A stretch of DNA of 64,000 nt from Varroa destructor (Eukaryota > Arthropoda > Arachnida > Mesostigmata > Varroidae), in the NCBI RefSeq assembly GCF_002443255.2, contig NW_019211455.1, forward strand, positions 35,493,472-35,557,471. Reading direction: 5' to 3'. Within the stretch, counting starts at the first letter, position 1; the number at the start of each line of letters is the position of its first letter. The position numbers and the translations under genes are program-made. Shown here in pieces: positions 1 through 12,985 of this stretch. A model generated the notes under the pieces. That model saw only the letters and a list, made by a program, of their open reading frames with translations, had not been told where the DNA came from and ran no database searches.

Positions 1-1451
1 CTTTAGTTCGCCCAACTCTTGGAAAATTAAGCCTAATGTATTTGATCTAAAATTGATTTCATTTTAGTGAGGTTTTCTTTTTCGTAAACTTGGCGATCAG
101 GCGATCAAAGTCTTTTTTGATGAAATGAAAAAAACCTGAGTAACTTCTCCGTAAACAGAGTCGTTAATTAGATTAAAGTTTACAATCTGGTATTTTTTTA
201 ATAGAGGTATCTGCTAAAGCGTTCACGTAAGACCGGGATACTCGGAGCTATTTCCTTTTATTTAATGAGATTAATTAATGTAGGACTCATTCACATCTTG
301 GCAGGCAAGTACTTTTATGATGCGCAGCAAAGTAATACGCGTTAACAGCAATTGTATTCATTGCTCCTTTGGAAATTTAAAATTGTTTGGAAACATTACA
401 TCGGGTTCCTTGTAGGGAGGAAGGGAAAGGGTTGCTTTCGTTTTCTGTTCTTTTTCCACGTTTTTATTTTCGGATGTTCCTCTTCAGGTCCCCTTCTTCT
501 CGTTTTTTTGATTTTTACTTCCTTAATAATGGTCTCGACAAAAAACCTTCATTTACTCTACCTCTCCATAGATCCAAACATATTATCCGTAACGCTTTTA
601 AGCGTGGTCTAAATTGTACCAAATTGAAAAAACTTCGCGTATTCACTACGTAAAAACCCATCTTTTCTGAATAGTTCTGAATAGCTTAATTCACTGGAGC
701 TTACTCTATTTTCAGAAAACCATGAATGACTCCATAATAGATGCTATGTTTATTTTCTTCTCCTTGAAAGACAGGTGAAAAGTACCCCGATTACCCCGTC
801 TGTCATAATAGAAAGAACATTTAAACAATCATAGTATCCATTATCTGAGCACGATAGTGCAGCATGTTCTGAAAATTACTAATCTATCTAGCTGAAACTC
901 GCAGCATTAGTATTCCCACACCTAGCTACAAGATGTTCTTACTATATTCTAAAAATATATGCAACTCATCACTTAAACTCTTTTGCAAGGAAACGCATGG
1001 AATCAATGTTATCTTGGTCTAAAGATAAAAAAAAGTAAAACTGCAAAGTTGTTTTTTATCTGTAGAGTAAGTACCTGATGCTTAATTTATGTTGCGATTT
1101 TCGAGCATATTTAAAATGAATACATCCGGTAAAGAAGGACCTGGTAAAGTTGCCATGCATACTACTGTCTAAGAGATTCCAACGTCAAGACTTGCCAGAT
1201 TCGACCAAACCATATAGCTTGATACCGCTAATTGTTCCAGATAGAAAGAAACATATATCGTAGAGTGTAAAAGATATTAATAAGGGTACCGACACTTCTC
1301 TTAACATTTTGCTTCTAACAGCTCTAATGAGATAACTCTCAATTATGTAATCATGAGACCTTCTTTTTTGTCGTCGGTTTTATATATGTTAATTTTAATA
1401 TATCAAATTTTAGAATGCATATACTGCTTTATGCTGATGAAAAAGCATAGG

Positions 1452-1471
1452 CACCGAGTCTCCACTCGGTG
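1452..1471. repeat. 8-bp perfect hairpin
   Basis: CACCGAGT-CTCC-ACTCGGTG. Isolated; no neighbouring gene or T-run to suggest a terminator. Confidence 0.6.
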
Positions 1472-4400
1472 TAAAAGTCGGTATGGAACTATAGGTAAAA
1501 TATGTGGTTTTAAATGGTTAAATCGACGCCTCTAAAAGAGTACCTTAGAAACAATACGTAACATATCTGTGAGTCGTAAAATGGAACGCGTCTACAAAGG
1601 AGATGAAAAAAGTGAGACACATATTGTCCCGAGATTTCTTGAAATTTAGCACGTTATTTCCCACAAAATGTTTTCTATTGTAGGCATGTTTCAGAAATTG
1701 TTCTCAACCTGAACACGTTCTGTCTTGATTTCTTAGACGAATTTACGATCTGTTTCATTTTCTGTCTAGTGTATTGACACTTACTTTTGAAAAAATAGCT
1801 GGTGACTGCCAGGGCTCAGGAACAAGCAATTTAAAAAGGACATAATATATTTTTTTAACATTTTGTGCTCTCTCTCCGGTGTTTAAAAATATTAGCTTTG
1901 CGTGATTCGTTTCATATAAAACCGATGTTGTAGGAGCTTATCGGAGCAATCTAAATACCAAATTGTAGTCACTCTTTAGCCTTACGTACTCACCTGCTTT
2001 TGTAACTGAAAGGTGAAAAACCTTAATGGCGAAAACACACCTGAACTGTAGAGTTATTTCCACGCAACATTAATAGAGCATTGACCTCATTCGGGGGTGA
2101 CTCATTCGTACAAAACTTTGAAGATAATAAAATAAATCTAAGGTGGCCCAGTAAGAGCTATATGCTGCTAACCAGTTAGTAATGGGTCGGTTCTTCTCAT
2201 TCAAAAAGCAACCTCATTTCTGTTTTTGAATTTAGCGGCGGACAATGGGAATGGACTTTCCTAGGATTATCTAATTCTTACGGAGCTAATTTTAAACAGG
2301 GCGAGAATGCTGAAAAAACATTGACGCAGTATTTGCGGGGTGATGTTTCTACCCAGCGGAAGTGTGACATTATATACAGTACTTATAGGGCATTCTCTTA
2401 TGACGAGGTGTTTATTTTTTATAATTCTAATTGATGGAAACTAAAAAATTAAAATGTGTGATACAATTGTAAATAACCGGTTGGACTGTCGCGATGGTGT
2501 ATGTGCTCTACGTTTTTCAAAGAAGGTTTTTTTATTTATGGGATTTTCTATTTGATTCTTTGTTAAAAATATAAATAATTACAATTCAATTTGATTTGCT
2601 TAAATCGCACGATAATTTTTACCGTTGTGGTCAGTTTAAGCCTAGCGATGCTAACGGTAAGAAAACGGACCCTATTTGTTTCTTCACTGCGTACGCAAGT
2701 CGTAGGTATTTTATTTGCAAACTTTTTCTGAAACTGACTTATTATATTTCAGCAAAACATCGTACGGCGGTTATATTTAATATTCAGCTCTATAAAAGCC
2801 GACCCCGGATTCTCGTCATATCTAAAAAACTCATTAATACAAGCGTTATTTTAAGTTTCAAATAAAAGGCGCGAAAGTCGGAATGTGGAAGGTGTATTCA
2901 AAAAAACGCCTATTGAGTCAATATGTCGCATGTTATTAAATTACGTTTTCGTTTAAAGAGGTCGTTTGTACAAGTGTGAAAACGTATAGATTAAGCGAAA
3001 GCATTAACGGCAAGCGGGACCCAAAGGCCTTACGAATAAACACATTTCGGAGTTGGTCTCTCTAGGTTTAAATCTATTTTTAGACTTGCTACTTGAAATA
3101 TGAAACTTTTTTATTGTGAATAGGTTTTCAAATCAGGAAATTTACGTGTCGCAAGTACAAAATTTCCGTTTTGAAAACCTGTTGGAACAACAAATCCTTG
3201 AAAACCCTTGTGAGACAGGCGACGTAGTTTAGGTAACCAATACGCATCTTTTTTAGGAAAACAATTACGCATGTTTATATTCTTATTGAAAATAAACATG
3301 CCGACCACCACTAATGTAAATCTTAGCTTTGCTAGATGATAACATAGGATTTATGAAAACAGGAAAAGCTAGTGAAACTAGCCATAGGGTTGGTTTCAGT
3401 AGCTTTTCAAAAACAACAGATAACCTCAGAAAGACCCCTTTTGGCAGCCATCAAATCATATCAAATTTTGGTTAAGGAAACTTGTTGAAATAAGACAAGA
3501 GCTGAGAGTCAGCTCAAAAAAGCACAGAACGATCTAGCCAAAACGAAATTACTCATGAAGATACGTTAAGTGCTATTGATTAAAAAAAGCCAACGCAACC
3601 AAACATTTCGCCGCGTAACTGGCCAACAGGAACAGTCGTTTATGAAAAAAAAATTCAGTTTATATTTTAAAGTTCAAATAGACTCGATAGATATAAGACA
3701 CAACAATGGTTGTGGCCGCCCATGCCGTTGGTCTGTTATATATAAAGCACGGGCACTTATTACATTTAAACAATTAACAATGTAGTAGCAGCAGGAGTAT
3801 GTATTTCGAAGCACGTTTGCGCCTCTTTAGCTGAAGTAATTTTGATAAGTTCAGGGAGTCAGCAGCGATTCGACTCTCTCAAGTAATTTCACCGTAAAAG
3901 TTCACCGGCATTGCTGTTTGTTAAATGTCGGTTTAATGCGCCTGGACTTTGATGGTCAGCATTTCTATACAGCAGATGCATCTTGATCGATGAATACTGG
4001 TATAACTAAGGCAGTTAATGCATGCTTCAAGTCCTCCTTTAGCATTACGCCCGTTACTATTTTCCATAACTAATCCACCCACGATTGTATACCTTGTGCT
4101 TCCTATATCGCACCCTAGCAGTAATCAAGCTTAGTATCTGGTTTAACATGCAATGTTCTGAATGTCCTATCTGTTCTAAAGATAGCGCTCGTATTTTTCC
4201 TGCTACCAGAAATACGGGACCTTCACGATAGAGTTCGACGAACTTTTTGTAGCCCAAACAAACCTTCCGGCCAGTCAGGGCACCAGTGGTATTCGCGCAC
4301 CTATATGTCCTGACCTACAAGAATTTACAGCTTCCGCTCACGATTACTCTAACGCCGTGCAAACGGTTGTGTGTGTAAGCTACTCACTAAAGAAGACGCG

Positions 4401-6042
4401 ACTCGGCTCTGGAGCCTGGACCTTCGGCGGAAGATTAATTAAAAAAGGGAGACCATATCCGGTGCAAGGATGCTCGTGTAAGCCTTCTGTGAAGTTTCGA
4501 TTCAGACATCGGCATACTTCAGCAGAATGCCATTTTATCTGAATGCACCAAGGCGTGCTAGGATGCGTTCATTTCTTATATCACCAAAACTCTCCTGTTC
4601 AAACATCCAAAAATGTCATATGATGATTTCTACGCTGTAATCGATTATCTTTGCATGCGCTGGCGTTATAGATAATCGACTTCCACAGCAAAGTGATAAT
4701 GAAGGACAACATTCAGATATGTCTATTGATAGCAGTTGCAATAAACTGCTGTCACGTGGCCATATATTAACATTGGAAAACATTTCGAACGCAACACGCC
4801 AAAGTGAAGCGCACAAACGACAAGTAGACACAACCTTATGTGGACCCTACCTTCGTACCTCTCGTTTTCAAGATGCCTTTATTTTTCTAAAACGCTTAAA
4901 AAGCCACTTGAAATATGGCACAACCTGGCCATCCAGTTTTTTTGCACAAAGAATATCACTGGGTCTACAACAGGGATATGCAAGACGAATTGCGAGAGCA
5001 GCATTCAGTATTTAATAGACGGCGTTGGTGTAATAACACAGTTAATTAATATAGTCACCAAGTGGATACTAAATCAGTTCACTGAAAAATAAAAATAATT
5101 GTATCTAGTTATTTTTATTATTGCAATGCCTGATATAATCAAATATGGCTCAGAACGATAATCGATGATTTCACCTATAGCGTTTGTTTGTACCGACTAG
5201 ATGAATCGAACGAAGCAACGTAAAGTTCGTACCCCGTATCGAAAAATAGCCTCAACAAGATTAATAAAATGTACAGAGCAAATGCTGTCTGCACAAAAAA
5301 AAGGCTGAACAGAACAAGCACTTTCGAAGAAGAACTAAAAGCAAATTAAGTAGCTTAGAAATACCGTTGTATTATGACAAGTATTTATCAGAAGTCTTCT
5401 AGTACCTTTGCCACATTAACCCCTCTTGAGAGCAAAAAGATTCGCAATCGTAGTTCCCTGTCTCTTTTTATCGTTACTGTTAGAGCATAGGTCCTGAATA
5501 TTAACGACAATAGCCGGCTTTGTTCGCCCTTTCTAATCCAATCGTTTACCTTGTGCACTTATTACACGTCTACGCTGTCTCTAGTGGCGCTGCTTAGCGC
5601 CTTGCGCAAAATGACGTCAGGGAGCTATGATATGTAGGGCTGTGTGCACCTGTAAGTCGAAAAAAACGCTTAAATAACCTAATATTGGAACTACAAACGT
5701 ACAGAAGTGATAATAAAGAGGAAAAATCAAGGCAATATAGGGAAGGTGGATGCGAAAAGGGGACGTCTGGGGCTGCCAGACTGATTCGTATTTTGCCGCG
5801 GAAGGATTGCATGGTGGCGGCAATGCATTATGAAGCCCCTGAAAACCCTAAAAAAATTGTGTTCACCCGGATTCCCTGCAACAATGTCCATTTTGTGCGT
5901 GTTCAAAATCACCGATTTTTCTCATAAACAATCAACAGTATCTGCTTATATTTAAAAACTACATTTGAACGAAACTAGCCTCATAGTTACATATCCTACA
6001 AAAATTATTAGTTAATATTTTGAATCATAATTCAAAACAAGG

Positions 6043-6108
6043 CAATTAGGTGAGGATGTTCGTTCATCCTGTTAGGTGAGGAGGTCGTTCGACCTGTTTT
6101 TAATTGCG
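6043..6108. repeat. Tandem hairpins closed by an outer stem
   Basis: Outer 7-bp stem GCAATTA/TAATTGC encloses two hairpins, AGGATG-loop-CATCCT (6054-6071) and AGGTCG-TT-CGACCT (6083-6096). A TTAGGTGAGGA unit is repeated before or into each hairpin. Possible three-way junction; no function known. Confidence 0.7.
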
Positions 6109-6889
6109 TCTGCGTGAAGGCTGTAGTAATTACTTTGCTACGAACTCATGGCTGGCCCAACGCACGAGTTGAATACCTTATATATCTCGTTATTGAAATG
6201 GGATCTGAATAACGCTGATTTAAATTTTTATTTTCGCTTAGTTTCTCCACTTTCTTCGAAAAGGCATAAGGCGCCTTTGCTGCAAACATTATCCATTTTG
6301 CATCTTTTTTTTTATGCACGTTCATTGCTTTTTCATGTGACTGCAGTTCGTCGTGAAGCACTCGAAGACGTATCGATCGCAGCTACAAACGAATTTTGAG
6401 TGATTAACCTATCAAAAAGTAGAGAAGGTCCACCGCGGTAAGCTTTGCACTTTCGCTTAAAAATGATAGTTAAGGGTAAATTGGAAATGAATAGAAACAT
6501 TGCATTTTGCACTAAAATATCATAGAATTTCATTTACTGAATATTAATGTAATCTGACGTTTCATTAAAATGTTCCATTTCGTTTGTAGATCGTCTTCAC
6601 GGTTAAGTGTACGTGACCAGCAGAAATTAATGCAGTGCTCCAAAGAAAAAAACTTGTATATGAACCTACTGAGTAAAACTGATTTTTTTCTCTTCCATGC
6701 TGAGCTGTGACAACGCTTTTATCGCAAATTGCAAAAATCAGCTTCATTAAAATTATTTCGGGTTAAATGAGACAGAAACGTGCTCGTTTTCATCGCCTTC
6801 TAGTTGTTTCAATTGACAAGTCATCAATATCTGTATCCAACCAAAGGGAGAGCTTGCCGATTTTTATGCATAGATGTTCCACTTTGATG

Positions 6890-6909
6890 ATATTATTATT
6901 ATTATTATT
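6890..6909. repeat. ATT trinucleotide microsatellite
   Basis: Run of TAT/ATT units. Shorter AAT runs also occur near 19381-19395 and 42272-42293. Confidence 0.8.
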
Positions 6910-7324
6910 TTTGCTTCTTTCGAAAGTGATGTGAAGATTAGATCATCTGCATCATAGATCTTAAGCAACGTGCGATGGGAACGTATTGCTGATTTAATTA
7001 CTGTTCGCAGCCTACGCTGGGACTGTCATCTACTTCCGCGGTGTGAAGATCGCAATTTCTGAGATAATTGTAGACGGTTAGTAGTGTTGTTCCACTCTCT
7101 TCTCTGGATAGCTGCCTACTCTATGGGCAATTGACTAAACGATTATGCCAATGGAAAAGTCGTAAGATTTGTCATCGTTGCTTTAGCGGTTGTCGTTTCT
7201 GTTACACAGAGCTTGTCTGGTTCGTTATCAGTGCCATGAGTACCGTTCCACACCTACTGCACATCAGCAGATTCATGCTTTGAATTGATTCAAGTAAGCG
7301 GCAACAGCACGCCGATAGCCTCGA

Positions 7325-7364
7325 ATAATGGTAGTATTATTAGTACCAATAATACTACCGTTAT
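7325..7364. repeat. 17-bp inverted repeat, 6-nt loop
   Basis: Arms 7325-7341 and 7348-7364 pair with one mismatch (G-U possible in RNA). Loop AGTACC. No gene adjacent. Confidence 0.85.
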
Positions 7365-8449
7365 CCAATTTACCGCTATTGCTTTGTACACACCTAGCAA
7401 CTCATTTAAGGCATGCAATAAGTCAACTTACGCGTGAAAACTGGCATTTTTTTTTGTTGCCGCCAACAACGTTGCTCGCTTTATTGTATTAGCTAGTTAC
7501 TGACATCCGCATGGTTTACAACGTGGTAGATTCATTCGCATGCCTCATGCGCAAACAGTATAATGTGTTAAGTTAAATCTCATTAGCTTAAGTTTTGTAA
7601 AAATGTTACTGCGGTTCTATGCTTAAGAAAACATGTGATATAACCAGATATTCTAATGTGATATGGTACATGTTGTAACAATCTGAGAGGGTGAAATACC
7701 ATTAAATAGTGAGTGTGGTATAACTTGAATGTGTCGCAATGCATATAGAAATCACGGGCATTTACCAAGAGGACCGCGTGATTGCCAATGATTAGAGTTG
7801 CCTTTTACGGCTAGTTTACGTAGTATTGAATTAAATAGCTCGAACCAACTTCCTTCGCTAGCTAAACTACCAACAGTTACTCATGTAAAATAACGCTTGA
7901 TGGCCGCAATTACAATTACATTTTTTGTCTGATAAAAGTGATGTTGTAACTCAGTCCCCATCGGGCCACAAGCAGTACTGGAAAAAGCAGAAACATTTCG
8001 TGCTAAAAAAGTTTTACTCTTCACAAAGAAGATAGTTATGGAGAAACTTGTACGCCATCTTTATTCATATACGTCGCGTAGTAAAACAGCAAACCTTGTT
8101 CTTAGCCTTAGGCGTCCAAGCCACCTGTGCCCATTATATATAGCGCTGAATTTGCAAATTTGGCGGGCTTCGAAATGAAATAAGTTTCGAATTAACGGGG
8201 TTAGAATGATGACTTTTCGATACGTGATATGTTCCTTTATTCCATCTTGGAACTAATTCGATCACTGCGATGAGGTGTAGCGTTGCTATCAAGCAGCCAG
8301 ATTGCGTGTTTTTGATGACAACGGTCTATGAGTCTCTTAAGAAACTCAAGATAGTGGGCATTGTTTTATTTTCGGCGAATATCTCATGATACCAGATGCC
8401 CTTGACTTTTGTCCAAGTGCTACCATTACCTTATGTGCAAATCTACGCA

Positions 8450-8990
8450 ATACTGCCACCGAGCTCGATTTCTTTATAGGGCGACACTGTACTTTCGATT
8501 AGCCTCTCTCTGGCTGGCACAAAAGATTACACCATGCCCCGTTCAGGGAAATAGTATGCTCCAGGCGTTTTTTTTTTAATTCCGTAAATTACTTCTGAAA
8601 TACATCACACACATTTTCTACTGGCCTGGAGTTAAGTTACGGGAAACCCGCTTTTTACTTTGTCTATTTCATTTCCAATATTTAGGTTATAACTCCACAA
8701 TATGTTACCTACGAAATGCCAATTTTAACCGACAGAGCTTTTAGACTCTCAAGTTCTGCTTTCGTGAGAGGTCTTTTCGATTTCCAAATGCATTCTTATC
8801 GTGGGGGCTCGCTATTTGGTCACCTTTTTGCTGGTCTTTAATACGCCAGTCTTCGTTCCCGAAATGTTTGCGCTATTCACATACTGTGCCTTCGTTTGAA
8901 ACCTTTTTGCTTAATGTCTTCATTAATCTTTAATTAATCTCCGCACGTTTACAACCTTTGAAGAATTGACTATTGAGGGTTGATTTGAGA
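8450..8990 (-). mobile_element. Heavily eroded mariner-like transposase relic
   Basis: Minus-strand blocks resemble the relic at 12.5 kb in the same order: a CTCCAGGCG-type block, GGGAAACCCGC, then a start-region block reading NQPSIV near 8975. The part equivalent to the mariner DETW motif reads as TISLNGAWCNLLCQPE (about 8565-8515), lacking the Asp. Identity to other copies is low and stops are frequent. Confidence 0.35.
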
Positions 8991-9165
8991 AACTAAAAGA
9001 TGTTCTTTCCTTTTAAAATCTTTTTTTTTTTTTAGAGTGAGCTCAAGCAGTTTTCATCCACAAGTCTCTCGAACAACCGAATATTTACCGAGCAAATTTC
9101 GTATGCCACCAGTACGTAGTTCAAAGGTTATTAAACTTCTACGTCAGCCGGATTCGCTTGTAACA

Positions 9166-9168
<3 letters not shown>

Positions 9169-9226
<58 letters not shown>
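9169..9226. repeat. (AT)29 microsatellite
   Basis: An uninterrupted 58-bp AT dinucleotide run. Confidence 0.98.
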
Positions 9227-9229
<3 letters not shown>

Positions 9230-9744
9230 GATTTCTAATTTCTGCAATGAATTTCAAAGTATTTTTATTTATAGATTATAGTCAATTCTTTACCATCGTC
9301 CATCTCGCTGACTTACTTTTAACATATTTAAAAAGATCAAGCCGACATCGAAGGACTGGTACAACGAGGTCGAGACTGTAATAAATCAGCAGATAGCAAT
9401 TTTGTATGATATCTAAGGGCGTTGATGTGACTCACTGAGGGGAACAATAGTGACAAAAATCAAGTCGAGTAAGTAAGTGTTATGTTAGGCCGTTGGGCAT
9501 AGACCCTGTCCCTGTTCGTACGAACACTTTGTTTCATGGTGGGAATCAGCTGGCTGATGGAATGCCTGACGACATTATTGGACATAAGGTTCGTAAAATT
9601 GTTTGGCATAAAATTTAACATGGTAAACTTCATCTTTTCCAACTTTTTCATGAACATATTTTTTATTTTTAATCGCTAATGTTATCTATAATTTTTAAGT
9701 AACAATTTATAAACTGTGCTGCCATGACAACCTGGAGTATGAAC

Positions 9745-9932
9745 GTTTAGAACGTCTTGAAGATCGATTCTGACATTGTATTAATAATTGACCAATTTGC
9801 CATGGAGGCATTTGTCGACATTTTTGACATTGAGGATAACAGTGAGCCCCCAGCTTTAACTACTGCATTTCTGCCACCGTGATACTTCCAGTGTGAGGTC
9901 AAATATTGTGGTGTAAAATAGGAATGGTTCAC
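9745..9932 (-). mobile_element. Tc1-like transposase fragment
   Basis: Open 61-codon frame. VVKAGGSLLSSMSKMSTNAS followed by MANWSIINTMSESIFKTF follows the pattern of Tc1 transposases, VKHGGGSxMVWGCMSxxGxG then xxIDGxMNxxxYxxIL. The element's neighbouring catalytic motifs were not found with confidence on either side. Confidence 0.4.
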
Positions 9933-10700
9933 TATTTTTGTTGGTTCTCTTCATCCTTCATATCAGCTACTTAATGCAGAATTCATTCATACCTCTTCAC
10001 CGTATACTTTTGTCGCAATTGAAGCTTCAGAACTCAATGAAGCTGTAGTGGCTAACACCCATATTAGAACACTAAATACTTGCTAAGTTTTTGCAATTAT
10101 ACATTTACTTGAGTGAGATCCCACCGGCTGATTGCACTTTCTTCTCATGTGACTGTCCGAAATCATTGTTTACTTTTTTTGATTACAAGTCATAATTTGA
10201 ATCAGGAGTAATAACTGTGATCATGTGAGAATAATGAGAAGTAAGAGAGGGCTTATGTTTTTTTTTATCTTCGTTTAAATAAGGTGGCATCTCTTCATCC
10301 TCTTTGTGTATTTTATTGATTTGTTCGAAGTGAGGAAGTTCGCTTATTTGATTTAACCAAATGAACAAATATGACATATTACTTGTACATACAGTAAACC
10401 TGGGTGCTGCGCATCTACTTTAAGATATTTCGATTTCTACTACAGCTATCAACTGTTCGCCATTCATTTTCGCAGGGCGTCTTCCATAAAAGTCTTCTAC
10501 AGTCAAATTTTCTACCCCGGAACTTTCGAAATCAATAGATTACGGTACTTTTAGAGACAGATCTTTTACCGAATACGAGGCGTTATACAGTGAGCTGTCT
10601 CCATCGCTGTAGTTTCAATATAAAAGCAACGTTCGTAAATCTTTCCGATCTTCTAGTATTCGATAACTCAATACAACTTGTTTGGTAGAAGCCCGAGTGA

Positions 10701-10985
10701 TCATATCCAAGCAAACGATCTCGAAAGTGAACAATGCGGCCCGACAATAAAAAATATAGCAAACCAGGGCAAAATCAGGCGTGCGGAATGACACAGCTTA
10801 ATATTTCTGCTACTTTGTAACTGTTCTACGATCCGATCATTTTCTTGTAAATGAGAAAGTTCGTTTAAAGTACAAAAATTTGCGCATAGTGCCACGCCGT
10901 CCGCATACACGACAACTGGAACTTGTGATAGACGAAAACGCATACGAGCGATGAACTGGATGACGACGCAGCATATCGTATACAA
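10701..10985 (-). mobile_element. LINE reverse-transcriptase fragment with YADG motif
   Basis: An open frame of 94 codons contains VPVVVYADGVALCANF, corresponding to RT motif C (YADDVALLA) of Jockey/I/R1-type LINEs, followed by a helix-rich stretch (LQENDRIVEQLQSS) where these RTs have the conserved hydrophobic helix. The second catalytic Asp is Gly, so it would be inactive. No clear RT motifs A or B were found upstream on the minus strand, so this is a short fragment. Confidence 0.5.
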
Positions 10986-10989
10986 TTTG

Positions 10990-12485
10990 TTATAGCTTTG
11001 GTTACGTGAAAGCTACAATATATATCAATCTTTTTGTCCCTCCGTAGTAAATTACCGAAAGGTAATTTCTTTTTTGGTTATTTACAAAACATTCATATTC
11101 ATATTCTTCAACATCTTTTTAATGGCGATAGTGAGCGTGTCGGCTTTCTCAAGTTATGTTTTGTATGATTATCCCTTAGTCATACCCCGAACATCGTAAT
11201 CCGCAGCTTTAAATCTAGGCTTCGAAGCAGCTATAAGTTCTTGCCCCAGATTATTCTCGCATCCTCAGCCAGCTAGCTCTACAGTTTACTGGCTTACACG
11301 GATAGGTGCACCGTTTTTCTGAAAAATAAACTTTTCAGGACATCCCAATTATTGTTAACACATAGGCTTTATGAAACAGATATTGCTGCATTATGTAAAC
11401 TTTACTGGGTGCAACATTCAGAGCGCGGACATTGCTTGAAAATTTGGTTTGAGGAAAATTAGGATACAGGAATGTAGGGACATATTTGGCATTGCAAGCA
11501 ACTCAAGGGTTTTTTCTGGCATTGCCTTCGGATCCACAGTGAAGGTGATTTCCTTACTGAAAAATCGAAAACGAAAGCGACCATCTTTATAACGACATCA
11601 TCGGCATATATTTATGTCTTTATTAAAGGCCCTGAGTCCTTTACAACTGCGGTCACTTTATTAAAGCTGAAAATAGCTTTTGGTCCATATAATCTCTCTG
11701 AGTGGACCCCATTGTGTATAAGAAAAGCTCAAATTCTTCAATAACTTTCTTAATCGAGGTCAGGTGTTCGTAAAGAACTGAGTTCTTTTAGAAGTTTCTT
11801 GAACATCAGGAAGAGGAAACCTAAGAACGATCATTATGTTAATAATATGCCTGATTCCGTTAACGGAACGAACATCGCAAACCCCACTGTTAATGCAAAT
11901 TCCAAGCTCATCGAGTTTAAGGAATTGCTTTGTGCCCACTGCCTAATTAATGGCAAGGCAAAAAATTTATCTACCTTTACCCTACAATGGTCGAGTCGAC
12001 TGTTGACGCTCCCCTAATTATTGCTGACTCACAAATTCCTAAACCTGCTGCAGCTAAATTTCTGAAGAAAAATTCATTCTCAAAGATAAACGCTTGTCTG
12101 ACAATACTCGTATATCTAAACTTCGCATCAAATTAGCAGCTACTACAACAGCTATCCTTCGAGCTGGGAAATTCTGCGAAGTCGACGAATCTCTTGCTCA
12201 TTACCATAATTTTTTTATTTTGCGAATAATTTCGGCATACAGCTTAACGATAGGATACGTTACGTAATCTACCACTTTCTTTAAGGCATAGAAGCGATCG
12301 GCATTACGCAGCCTTCAACCTAGAAAATATGGGGAGTTGAAGCTATTGTTTAATTCTGTTAACTTTGATCTAAGCCGTAACCGTTGAAGGGTTGATGAGG
12401 TCGTATATTGTCGTCGAGAATGACACTGGGCCATCAATTTGAAATCAAAAGCTAGCCAGGAACTGGGGATGTCTGATAGCATTGA
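10990..12485. other. No recognisable gene
   Basis: Between a LINE fragment and a mariner relic. A 72-codon plus-strand frame at 11799-12017 and the Lys/Arg-rich sequence after it (to about 12200) look somewhat protein-like but match no family I know. Probably more eroded repeat sequence. Confidence 0.35.
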
Positions 12486-12489
12486 TCAT

Positions 12490-12985
12490 TTCCTTTTCAA
12501 CGAATATGGGCTTCAGTCTAGCTAGGGTCTATTCGCCAGAACTACCGCTTTCTTCCTCCTATTCGATTCCACTCTATCGCCTGATCGTTTTTCGGTGAGG
12601 GGCACAGATCAAACCATGTCTCACCCATGTCAACAGTGTACTCCAGACGCGTCTTTTTTCCATCGTTTCTGATTGTGAGAAACCCATTTCTTACTTTTCT
12701 TTTTCATTAGCAATGATTTCATTATAAATTCATGGCATGCGCTTCGAAAAGCTCCATATTAAGCTATTTGGGGGCATGTGCTGTCTTTTTTTCTCCCGTG
12801 ATTTCAGCAACTCGTTCTTCTGTATAGGGTCCTGAGGTGTAGTCCACTTTTATTAAATTCCCATCTACCAACTCGTTTTCCCAAAATAAGTGCACCGATA
12901 ATTAAATATCGTTTCGCTAAAAGCTTTCTTATCCGCTGCTTGACTGAAACTTGATCACTGAGCGTTGATTTTCAGTCTTAGACAT
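12490..12985 (-). mobile_element. Mariner-like transposase relic
   Basis: Starts at an ATG (12985) with MSKTENQRSVIKFQSSSG, like the mariner N-terminus (ENRxVIKF...). It then shows GNLIKVDYTSGPYTEERVAE (compare the second helix-turn-helix region, IEKVxxLxxxDRRxTxREIAE) and, after frame shifts, YTVDMGETWFDLCPSPKNDQ then AIEWNRIG, corresponding to the first catalytic motif (DETWxxHYxPExKxQSxEW). The region between the two catalytic Asp blocks is lost. Dead copy with stops. Confidence 0.5.

Larger units (their letters stand above)
1..8440. other. No recognisable gene
   Basis: All open frames are under about 100 codons and overlap on both strands. None gave a recognisable motif. Two GC-richer patches (about 4.3-5.0 kb and 5.58-5.93 kb) hold the longest frames. 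The second begins near a full CRE palindrome TGACGTCA (5612-5619). These could be eroded repeats or parts of an exon; I cannot tell. Confidence 0.4.

Noticed and set aside
1448..1478. GGCACCGAGTC...TCGGTG hairpin resembling the last hairpin of a Cas9 tracrRNA
   Set aside because: Eukaryotic context, no repeats, no cas genes, different loop; short GC hairpins of this kind arise by chance.
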